Of a stretch of DNA of 64,000 nucleotides, positions 47,033 to 57,787 are shown piece by piece (the first letter of the stretch is position 1; each line of letters starts with the position of its first letter). Position numbers and translations under genes: made by a program. The notes beneath the pieces are model-generated. The model worked only from the letters and a program-made list of their open reading frames with translations. It did not search any database and was not told the DNA's origin. Source of the DNA: Gelatoporia subvermispora B (taxonomy: Eukaryota; Basidiomycota; Agaricomycetes; Polyporales; Gelatoporiaceae); assembly GCA_000320605.2 (NCBI GenBank), contig KB445794.1, positions 298,844-362,843 on the forward strand, given 5' to 3'.

Positions 47033-47793
47033 AACCGTTTGAAAGTGGAGTCCAGGTTGCGTTGAATGACGAATGACTCGTGTGTGGCGGCGGAATGGGA
47101 AAAGTACGGCTGAGCGTCTAAATGGACAAGGTCAGATAACTCAATAAAGATTATCTTATCTTATCTCAACCGACCAAGGACTTAAGGACGCTTCACTGGC
47201 GCCGCCGCGGCTCCACCGTCGCGACCTCGACTGACGACCGCACTGCCGCAGATATGTGCATTGCGGACTAGACTATGTTTCGGGCGAAGGTAATGGTACC
47301 AGAGACTCTGAGCAAACTGTGCGACGTCTACAGTTGAGCACCCATTCACGCTGTAGTGATATCGTTATCTTGTGGTGAATGGGGCAAGCTATGCAACGCG
47401 GTACTAGGTAGACCTCGGCGACTACTACATTACACAGGTTCTCATGTTTGGAGGAGTCTATATAGACTGTTCAACCAAAGCGGTGTCAAATATTGAACGA
47501 CTACAGATACAATTTGGCAACGCGTATTCTATTCCGTTGCGTGTGTCATTTGACCTGACACTTAAGGGTGAACTTGGACTTGCAACGTAGTGAACCGCCG
47601 CTACGTCGAATCATCGTCATCCATAAGGATGGTGTGTACCCAAGTGATTCCAACCCAGAATCGGAGGATTATTCGAGGTATAGTCTGAATATGCTCGAGG
47701 GAGATCTGCCCACTCAGCGGTGCGAACGTCCCTTTCGCCTTCTTGCAGCGTGGGAGATAGGCAGACGGCCGTCCCCGCGTCGTAATATCTGTG
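47033..47793. other. intergenic, PRO2 upstream
   Basis: A plus-strand frame of 112 codons at 47568-47906 overlaps the 3' end of the next minus-strand gene antisense and is not considered real. Nothing else was recognised. Confidence 0.4.
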
Positions 47794-49319
47794 TCATTGT
47801 ATATATGGAGGAGGAGCTGCGTGGTAAATTCCCGTTGGGTCGTGATAACCATACTGAGTTGCATGTGGTACTGCAGGTTTCAGCGCGTCTCTATGCGTGG
47901 CAGTAGTTGCGGGGTCGGACTGCTGGATGCGATATGGTCTTGGGTCGTCACGAACTCTCTCTGAATAACTTTGTCGTGTCTGAACTCGTGTCTGAGCTTC
48001 ATTGTTTGGAGTGGACCTTGACATCGGGTCTATTTCTACGTATCAGGAACATGAGCAGACAGCATTCGACGGGTACTTGAGAAATAGTACCTATTGTCGT
48101 TGATTGATCTGAAACAACCACTCGACTCCAATTGTTATTCGCGGTCGCATGAGCGGGCGCGAGGTGCAATGGCATAGCGGTATTATAATGCGCATGATGA
48201 TGGTCCGCGTTGATTGGTTTGATATTTGCAGGGGGCTGCAATTCTTCCCCGCTAAGACGAAGCGAGTTCCTCGAATGCGTGTATCCACCGCTTCGGGAAT
48301 ATGTTGGAGGAGGAGAGTAGGACTGAGCAACCGTAGCCGTTGACGCGTGGAGACTAGAATGTAAAGCCTCTCCTCTAGGATTGCCATATGTCTGGAAGCC
48401 AGCGTATGGCGAATTTGGCGCATACATCAATTGCTTCGCATAACGTCTTCCACTAAAGGACTCTGACGCCTTATTCACGTCCATCTGGGATGAGTTCGAG
48501 ACGACTTCAGGAGTCATGATGCGGTGCACCTCCGTAGGCAGCAACGTTCGACTCTCATACCATCTCACGGAACTTTCGAAACCTGTGTCGCCGAGTGCTC
48601 CCATCAAGGAGCTTTGAGGTATCGTCGGGCCCGAGTTAGCCACTGTGGTAAGGGAAGTCGTGTCCTATAGAGACGCCTGAATATTGGTTCCGAGCTGTGA
48701 CGAGAGCGTTCGTACCGTCGCATGAATGGCCTCCTCAGGCCTGTCAGCTGCATCTGTTGTGCATTGCTGCGGTGAGTTGTAAATTTAACACGCGAACCGA
48801 GATCGTCGCACCTGAGGGTAAGACGTACGGCGCCTCATGTACACCGTCGAACTCCTCACTCGTTGTTGGGAGTTGGGAATGCGTGCTGTCCGGCTCTGCG
48901 CAGATGTTGCCTGACGGTCTGACAACTTGCGTGCCCAGCTTCTTCTCGACATTCACTGTTGCCGACCTTCTCTTGGTCTTTCTCCCCCGCTCTGATCTAG
49001 TAGGTGTTGCAGTAGCACCCTCAAGGCCATCCTCTCGAATAAATGTCAGGGAAGAACCAGAATTGACTGTCGACACCCCTTCAATAAAAGTGAGAGCCTA
49101 TAAGGCGAAGGAATGTGAGTTTTGCCGTGGAATGCCACGCGTTAATATTCTCAGTTGCCCCCGACTCACTGTCTCGCCACCATGCTCCAGTTGGCCAGCG
49201 TGCTCTGGTTGCATCGGAGATGCTCCCATTGTGAACTGAGTGACGTGAAACTGTTGGATTGCGCTCAACTAACCGATTGAATTGAGGTCGAAGAAATTAC
49301 TCACCATATGGTCTGGCAT
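47794..49319 (-). CDS. orphan disordered protein, 417 aa
   Basis: Six exons fit together: 49319-49305, 49268-49170, 49097-48812, 48753-48716, 48664-48091 and 48035-47794. They sum to 1254 nt with a consistent frame, and all introns are GT-AG of 36 to 72 nt. An apparent in-frame TAG near 48667 lies inside the fourth intron and is its acceptor. The protein starts MPDHM, has a Gln/Met-rich first part, a short basic segment (SERGRKTKRRSA) at about residue 75, and a long Ser/Tyr/Pro/His-rich disordered region. It ends GIYHAAPPPYIQ. No domain was recognised. The basic patch plus low-complexity arms would suit a nuclear protein, but this is only an impression. Confidence 0.55.
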
Positions 49320-51135
49320 ACCTGCGCGCCGCAACCGGATTGGCATATTATTTCTTGATCGGCTTCCTCTAATTCGCTGTTCTTGAGCCCACTTCCGTTC
49401 ACCGTCGTTCAGTGGTGACATTATCGGAATTTTCTCGTGTCAAACGAATGGGTTTGAGGGGTGTAGACAGAACATGCGCCACCTCCGCGGGAGCACGGGA
49501 GGGCGTGCCCATACCCAAATTCGGAATCCGCTGCGGCCCCGCCTCTGACTGCCTCCTCCCTGCTGCCACCTCGGCCATTCCAAGGCTCTTCAAGGCTCAG
49601 GAGCCGCGCCTCCTACGATATCCAGGTATATGAGCACTGGCATGCCAGATCTCGGGCTATTCAGTACGAGGCATGTTGTGAGATCGGGTTGTATGCCTGA
49701 TGAAAGCGGCTACAGGATAGCTCTTGCACGCAAGACAGCTCCAGAGGTGAGGAAGGGATCAGAGAGGGGAAACAGCATATCACTGAACAACGTCTATATT
49801 TCTGGCAAATACGATGCTGCGAATTCGGACACAAGAACAGGTTTCTCCCTCCTTTGGGCCGGAGTTGACGTGCAGGTGGGATATTATAAAATGCCCCACA
49901 TGCATGCCTATCAATGAGACGCGTAGTTCCTACTGGAAGAAGATATGAATACTCATGAATAGCACACAGCATATCCTCGTATGCTCCGTTGCCAGTGATT
50001 CTTGCTCTCTGCCCCCTCGAGACGTCGCTGAGGGAGGACAACAGGGAAGACGCGCGTGGTCGCGCGCTCACGTACGTAATCAGACAGGGAGACACACCAC
50101 GTATCGCTGGTAACATAGCATAAAAAACATAGTTTTAGTGGTCATCTATTGTGACGGAATTATTTGAGACGAATGAACGACATGACGCAGAGAAAAATAT
50201 GACTCACCAGTGTGGAAGCCAGCCAATCTAAATTGGGAACCGACAATAGTAGATAATAAAGGCGACTCGGAGGAAGTCCCCTTTACTTTGAGCATAGGAA
50301 CCAACACATTTCATCTCCCAAAGCGAGCGTCATTATGTTCGCTAGTGCCTGTCACCTCCGGCAAACAGGTACCGAACCCAACTTGAAGGATGACGGTCTG
50401 CAAGGTGAGACACAATAGAAGAGTATCGGATTTATGACCATGCACTGCCTCAGTTGTTACCGTGTATGGAGGTTCTGGGAGTGAAAAGCAGAGTGCCTTC
50501 TCGGAAGGGGCTGCGGAACAAGACTTAGACATGAGGACATGGTGACGCAGAGGGGTGCTCGGACATAGAGCAGAGCGTTGGCAGACAATAGCCTCAGTTG
50601 TCCTCTACACAATATGCGTCGTCGGGGCAGAGAGAAAGACAGGTTGAAGTTGCCAGGCAAAGATAAGAAAGAAGCGATTCGGAGAGTAAATGACTGCCGA
50701 CGTCACGACGTGGACAAGGCACACCACATTGGGTGCGTATCCCCACCACCACGAGACGAAAGACGCGCTGGGGGAACTCGCCGGAGCTTGCTATCCCAGA
50801 ATACGACGCAACTGGGGCTGATGATGAGAGTACCCTGATGCACTGCGTACTGAACGCCCACATCAGCACACGGGCAAACACCTTCGCAACTTGGTCGTCC
50901 AACGTCCAACTTTGAAATGTGGCTCACACGTGACTGTAATCAATGGTGTGCTGGCTGAACTTGAACGGCCCGGTCCTTCGATCATAACACTTCGACGCGC
51001 GCGTCAAGCGCGTCGATACTTTTTGCGGCGTCGTGCTTCTCGATATAAGGCCTTCGTATTCTCAATCTTGTTCATTGGGCAAAGAAAGCATATAAGATTA
51101 GATCAGATGAATGTAGACTGCACCAGACAGAGTGC
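49320..51135. other. 1.8 kb without a recognised gene
   Basis: Several frames of 95 to 172 codons occur (for example 49661-50116 on minus and 50891-51409 on plus, the latter antisense to the histone chaperone gene), but none has a domain or intron support. The first part holds the upstream region of the 417-residue orphan gene. Confidence 0.4.
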
Positions 51136-52659
51136 TCATGATGTTTCTTCCACTCTTGCCTTTTTGTCGGAGGGCGGTCCCGCAACCTCCTCTTCTGCCT
51201 TCCGCTTCGGCGCTCCGTTGGCATCTGCATTCTTCTTTTTCTTCTTGACGATGCCTGTCAGATCGTTCACTGCCGTCGGAGCAGACGCTGCACCAGCACT
51301 TGAAGCATTAAGCTCGCTGTCTAGCGCCTTCGCAACCATCTCCGTAGCAGAGCCCAATGGCTGCTCCGGTGCTGCCTTAAGTTCGTCCACCTGGGTAGCC
51401 AGTCAGTGATCGCGTTGAGATCATGGAGACTATGCACACCTTCAAGGCAAGGTCTTCTCGCAGATCCCGAAGATCCTTCACTTCAGCTTCCATCTGGGTC
51501 TTGGTCATCTTCTGGATCGAGTCAGGTCCTAGCAGTCTTGCGCCCTTCGCTTTGCCTTTGCCCTTCACGTCCTTCTTGTCATCGGATTGGTCCGCGACCA
51601 TACCACCCTGACCATTGAGCGCGTCCCGGAGCTCCGCGAGACGCGCCTCAACGCTGTCAAGTGCGAGCGACGCGTGCGATATGGCGTCCCCGAGCCGGCC
51701 GGAAGTGAGATCGAGAACAATGCTGAGCTTGTAGTGTGCTTCTGCAATCTGGCGAGACGACAAAGGCAACAGTTCGTTTTTAAGCTTGAGACCGGCCGTG
51801 TAGTCGGTGATTGCTTGATCGAATTTCTCTGATAGACACGTGAGATGAGTTCAAATGCAGTACTCGTCATGCTCACCTGTCTCAAGAGAAACGTCGCCCA
51901 GCGCGATGTAAGTGTCAGCCAACTTGAGCTTCACTGCGTCATCTTCGTCTTGCTGCTTCTCGTAAATTGCGCGGGCCAGATCGAGGACCTCCCATGCAGC
52001 ATTGAAATCATCTTCGGGTTCTCCTTCCGCATCCTCCTCCTCCTCCTCGCCTTCCGCGTCTGCGTCGGCCTCGTCCGCAACTTTCGTCGCCTCCGCGAAC
52101 AGGTCGACGGCATCGTCATCGTCCGCATCGCCAGAGAACGAAAGAAACTTCCCGCTGCCACCTGCTTCTGGTTCTGCGGCAAGGAGCAGCCTAGTGAGCA
52201 CGCTACGCCACCACAGTAACACGAGCCACACGTACTCGCGTCCTCGACCGCGGCTAGCACTGCGTCCTCCGCCTGCTCCTTGCCCAGTACCGAGCTCTGC
52301 GCTATTGCGTTCTCAAGCAACGCCTTTCCGTACTGGAAGTACATATCAGCCATCTCTGGGGCGTCCTCTCCATGCTTCTCTGTCCTGTGTGCCTTCAGTT
52401 AGCATGTGCCACATCAGACGCGCGCACCGCGTCCAGAGATTGTCTGAGCGCGTACATGAGCTCGAGCGCTGTCGCATAGTGGTCAACAGCCTGCTCATAT
52501 TTCTGGAGCGCAAATGCGCGTTTCGCGAGCTCCAGGGACTCCTCGATGGATCCCGCCGGAGCGGTTGCGGCCTCGGTCTTTGTGGGCGTACTGGAACGTG
52601 TAAAATGACATGAGCAGCATGAGACATGAGGTATCCACAAAATTCTCATACGTTGACAT
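51136..52659 (-). CDS. NASP/Sim3-family histone chaperone (SHNi-TPR)
   Basis: This family binds H3-H4 (and CENP-A/Cnp1 in fission yeast) and hands them to chromatin assembly. Exons are 52659-52652, 52590-52456, 52384-52236, 52173-51877, 51828-51440 and 51390-51136: 1233 nt, 410 residues. TPR helices flank an acidic insertion (DADADAEGEEEEEDAEGEPEDD), the hallmark of NASP proteins: AKRAFALQKYEQAVDHYATALEL, then MYFQYGKALLENA, and after the insertion VKLKLADTYIALGDVSLE and EAHYKLSIVLDL. A coiled coil and a Lys-rich tail (VKKKKK, PKRKAEEE, PSDKKAR) that looks like a nuclear localisation signal follow. The first coding exon is only 8 nt (ATGTCAAC). The gene is divergent from the first NTPase-nuclease gene, with 297 bp between start codons. 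Confidence 0.88.
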
Positions 52660-52956
52660 TAAGAGCTTCAGCGAATGAGGACGGCGTATGGACGCGGGAT
52701 GGAGAACGAGAAGTGAATCAACTCGTAATGCCTGAGATTTGAGAACGGAACGGGGTGGGAGGCGCGCGTCGCGTCGCGTCCCGGTGCTCGAGCGCTTGTA
52801 CTAAACCTGCTATGATGATGCCAACTGGCATGTGGCCTTCGGAGTGTGGCGATCGGAGTATGGCGACACTGCTCCCTTGCAGACTGCCGTCAATCATCCT
52901 CGCCCAATCATCTGTACACTCAAATCACCTACACCTCAAGAACACGTTCATTTTCC

Positions 52957-55900
52957 ATGTCAGTAAATACGGGCCCATTTGCTGGCTGGGAAATGGTCCC
53001 AGACAAAAATTCGGCAGAGCAACATCGTCAGTGGGACAGCGAGGTCTTCGATGACATCAGGAACATGTCCCCTCAAGATGTTGCCCGAAATTCACGTACT
53101 GCAAGGTCGCTATTGGCGTGTGTTCTTCAGGAACCAGATGAACACTATAACTATGCAAGGACGACGCCTGCTTACATACGAAAGGTCTGCGAGGAAAGTC
53201 CTGACTTTCGGGAAGCCTTGGCTCAGGCTCTGGAGGCCAGGATTTTCCGTCCGATTCGTCTTTTAAGTGAGTGACTTTTGCTATGAAAGAATCCCTCGTT
53301 TAGTGGAATATCCTAGAATTGTTCAGGAGGCACGATGGATCTGCGCAGGATGAGAAAGGTTTGCAATGTCTCCTTCGACGCAATCAGATCCTGACCCCTG
53401 GCCATTTTTGAATCGTTTAGCATGTACTATATGCACGAATGCTCTCGATGAAGGTACGAAATGTGCAGCCCCCCTGACATATTATTGCAATTTGATACTC
53501 GTGGCCAGGTCGGGCCTGGAGGACTTCCTACAACGGGACAGCACATTGTGCATTATCTCACCATGTGGATAAAAACTCGAATCCCGATGTCTATCTTCGT
53601 CTATACCCTATTATAGGCCCGTCAGGTATCGGCAAATCTCGTGTCGTGGACCAGTTTTCCTGCGAGAACTTCGTGATCCCTCTCAATTTCTCCAACCGAG
53701 AACATGGTGAGCTTGTTGGCCCTTACTACATATTTCAGCCTGAAATAGAGATAGCGTTTCCTCCACCCGACCTCGACTTGAAGAAGTGGATTGATGAAGA
53801 AACGTACAAGCTCGCTGTCGTGAAGTTGACCGACAAGCCCACAGTTGAGTTGGACTGGTACAGAATCGATGTCTTCTTCCGCATCCTTCTCATCGCTATC
53901 CTTCGAACGACGAAGGAAGTGATTGAAGAAGGTATACGCAATGTCATAGAAAAAGAACCAAGACTAGACGCAGCAGAGAAGGAGATTCTACTAGCTAACT
54001 TCCCTACAGCGCTTGCAGCTCAGTTTCACACCTACATGACGGTTGGGCAAGGGACTCGTCGACCGGGCGCATTGCGAACCGTGTTTTACGAGAGGGTGAT
54101 GCAAAAGGCGAACCCGGTATGTTTCATTGACAGTCACAGACTTTGCCCTAATCCCTGGATCAGCTATGTCACAATCTTCATGTCATTTTGAACTCGGTCG
54201 GAGCGAAACGGGACTCTATTAGGGATCAATTCCGGGGGTATCAGAGTGAGTCTGCGTTCACCACGCGTAGTATCTTTATTCACCTTCGTTGTTAGAGCCA
54301 GTACAAGACTCTGCGCAGGGCTTGTTTTGCTCCTTAGCTGAGGCTTCTGCGGGGGAAGGATCAAGCAAGAAGGTCCAACAAATAACGTTTGCGATTGACG
54401 GCGCGGAAGAATTCCAGACATTCAAACAATGCTCAAACGGCGACCCCTGGAGCCAAATGTTCGGGTTCATACGTGCTTTTAGGGCGCTGCATCGCATGCC
54501 AGTCAACTGTTTCGTTATAGCTAGGACATGGAGTCTGTTCGGGCCACCCAAAGGAGACATAGACCCGTCCGATCGGTGGTATTATGGCTACAAAACTATT
54601 GCACCGTTCTGCAGCATTGGGTTTGACGGACTAGTTGGCGAGGACAGATTTGTAGGGGACGGTTCGTGGACGTTAGACAAAGTGACCAAGGAAGAGTTCT
54701 GGGTGAAGTTAGGTCGCCCAAGGTCGGTACTCTCCTCTCAATAAGATCAAGTGCTGATGCCACATTGTACAGCTGGGGACTTCGTCATATTCAAGTACCA
54801 GAGAAAGGACGAGCACATCTGCTTCATCATGTCATTGACGAGCTGTTGGATGGGTCGAGGATGTATCAATACGCAATGTCCTGCCTTGACGAGGAAGAAC
54901 GGCTTGCGATATTATCCCCACGGCTAGGCCTCGAGTTCAAACCCACGCCACGCCCATTCCTAGCTTACCCTGGAGATAGTGAGCTCACACAAGTGCAAAA
55001 ACACTTGAGGGCCATGTTACATATGGAACCCATGTCGTATATTAGGCCCACGCTGACCATCTCGCCGTCAGAGCCTACAGTTGTTGAGGCCGCCTCCAGG
55101 CTGATGCGCCGGAAAGACTTCGATACACCCATTGCGCTCCGATCAATTCTCCTTTGGCAAGCCCGTTACCTGATTTCAAGAGGCTTTCGTGGAGAGATCG
55201 TTCTTGCCAGTGTACTTCTAGACACACTGGACAACTGTAGCTTCGATCGCGCTGGACGACGGACTCGCTTCATCGTACCCGTTTGGGAATTTATGGAAGC
55301 ACTTCTACCACAGGACGCCTTGACGCAGGTCATCCATTCGTCCCGATTCTGTGCCAACGGGAACCCAACCAGCAAGTTCGCGGAGATGTTCCGAGGATCG
55401 ACCATGTATGTCACACATTTCGTCAGGGCGCTAGATTTTGGCGTATTGCGTCGGGACATTCTCATGCGGTATATTGTCCGCGGTGCTGGAATAATATGCT
55501 CGAGCAAGGAGGGACACATAGACTTGGTTCTTCCTTTCCTCTATAGCGGCAATAGACTCACGATGACCAACGTCTCCGCGGTGCTAGTACGCATACAAGA
55601 CACCATAGCCAATGACGACACTTCGCATCTGGCTGTCATAGACGAGATGGATCCATACACGCTAGGCGTTTTCCCACAGGAGGAAGCTCTTCCGATCATT
55701 CGAATCCTGGTCGATGTCAGTTATATGAAGGTTCAAGCCCGTCAGACCGACACCTCGAACGCAGAACCTCCATCACAGGTTGTTCTGCATCATCGATGTC
55801 CATATGACTCCTCGGAACGGCAGGGGAATCAAAGCCTCCTCCCATATACCTCACTCGATGTGTCGTGTCGTGGAGTATCCTCGAAGACTTTCCGCGCCAT

Positions 55901-56087
55901 CGAGCCTGATCGCGATAGTATCTACACCAAGATGTTGGAACTCATTCTGTTGGACGATACACGGGACCGTCTAGAAGAAGATGAAGATTATGTATTGAGA
56001 GCCGATATGCTTTCAAGCAGCGCGATGACGATGTGGCCAGGAGCGACTTCTCAGGACGAATCCTGGTCCAGTTTCGTGCAGATCTAG
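52957..56087 (+). CDS. Crinkler-like NTPase-nuclease, copy A (nuclease motif lost)
   Basis: This is the first of three tandem paralogues. Exon 1 is 52957-53266 (310 nt). Clear later exons are 53509-53706, 53749-54116, 54164-54245, 54296-54722 and 54773-56087; one or two small exons between 53267 and 53508 are unresolved. The order is a novel N-terminal helical domain of about 100 residues (PFAGWEMVPDKNSAEQH), a P-loop region with perfect Walker A GPSGIGKS (53616-53639), a Walker B-like strand ITFAIDGAEEF, then a C-terminal PD-(D/E)XK-like nuclease. The nuclease keeps RGE and HIDLVLPF but reads RIQ at 55590-55598 where an active enzyme has QxK. The end, WPGATSQDESW, is typical of basidiomycete members. 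No signal peptide or LFLAK-type Crinkler header is seen. It likely binds nucleotide but does not cut DNA. Confidence 0.72.
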
Positions 56088-57787
56088 GATGCGCATCCAA
56101 TCGCGCAGGTCTATCTCCACTGGCATCGTGTAGTCATGGCAGTGGCTTCAATCTTCTTCTAAAGTGCCATTTGATCCGTCGCGTGGGCAGTATTTGACGT
56201 TCTGATCACTGTACTTATCACATACCCAATTTTCACGTACACTATGATACTATGAAACACATATAAGCGTATGGCGCACGGTCGCAGGGTAAAACAAAGA
56301 GGTCGAGACTCAGTGGCACTCAGCGAGGTTACGTTGCGTCACAACTGGGTAAGATGGGTGCGGAATTTGGACGCCCGACCCCGACCTGCCTACCGTAGTA
56401 CGAATGTGCCGTAGCTCAGTCTCGTGCTCGCGTAGCGTAGCCAAACGGACTGAGGGACAAAACAAATCTGGGATTTTCTCTCTTCTCGATTACCTAAGCA
56501 ATTCGTCCAACGCGTGCATCAGCCACCCCGTGACTCCCGGTGAACTCCCTCGACTTCAACAATACCTCCAACATTTGGCCACCCTTGATGTCGTCCTGAA
56601 TTCAGTTGGTCACGTTGGGATCTTAACTCTCGATCCTGCGTGGTCCAGTGGACATTCATTCATTTACATGCGAGTCGGCCGCCCCAGCGAGGGCATAGAC
56701 GCTCATGTGCTGGTGCTTAAGCGCTGCGTTGCGCAGATTTGAACCGTCTACTCCGGCATACCATATATCCCTCAAGTATTGATTCCTGAAAGACCACCGT
56801 GAGTGCGTCCATTGCGTGCAATGTCAGTGTGTACCCTCGTTCGTTGGGACCGCACAGACGTGCTCAAAATCTCTTGGGAATTGTACACTGCGGGACCAGC
56901 TATGCACGATATCTAATCTAGCGTCCACGAGACATCTTCACATATCGGATGGTCCGCATACAGACTGTCTTGCCGCACGCGGCTCATATTTTATCATACT
57001 ATATTCCAAAGAGAAAGGCAACTGATCAGTCGCTGAATCCTGAATTGGTCCTGAGTTGTTGCGTCTTTCTGTCCATCTTATACCTCGCAAATGATTTCAC
57101 GTGCAAGGTAGACCCGTCCAGTGCTGTTTGTAATCCCATGCCTCATCTTTATCGCAAAAATAATGTGCACGGTCAGTCCATGCTGTTACCGCAGCTCAAC
57201 GTCATCTGAATACTGTCATTGTCACCTCTCATAATCAGAGAATTACCCTCATCGAGCGGTAATATACATATATTGTAGATTAATTGATAGTGGAAGCCGT
57301 CCAGGGTGTGCAAAGCAGCGAGACGAAGGCTCAGTAGTCGTCGTTGGCCGGGACTATATGTAAGCTCAGCTCGCATCCATCTGACAGCAGACTGCCGTCG
57401 ATGTGGCTTCACCAGAAATGTCGAAATTAGGATCCCTGGGTCATGCGGCCCCCTCGGGTCCTTGACCGGTGCTCATCCCAAGGCGTTAAACAACCGCACT
57501 ACCGAAGATGTTGACGCCCTGAAATATATCGGTTCTTGCTTGATGCAGTACGGTGGCGTTGCTATGATGAATGATACGGAGCAAAATGTCGGCAAGATTC
57601 TGCGGATCAAAGTCGGGATCAACGGCCTCGTGCTCGTCGACCGTGTGGCCGCTTATTTCATCATGATAGTGGCTTGAATGAAGTCCCTTGTGGCCTGAAC
57701 GTTCGAACTGTCACCGTTTGCGAGCCCCTCACATCTCAGTGCACTCCCCATCGCTCCTCTGTCGAGACTTCACCTTCTCGTCCCACA
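56088..57787. other. spacer between copies A and B
   Basis: 1.7 kb with only short frames (for example 112 codons at 56404 and 123 codons at 57306, plus strand). No domain and no remnant of a fourth copy was recognised. Confidence 0.4.

Noticed and set aside
56404..57677. Plus-strand frames of 112 and 123 codons between array copies A and B
   Set aside because: No similarity to the array proteins, no domain and no supporting intron structure.
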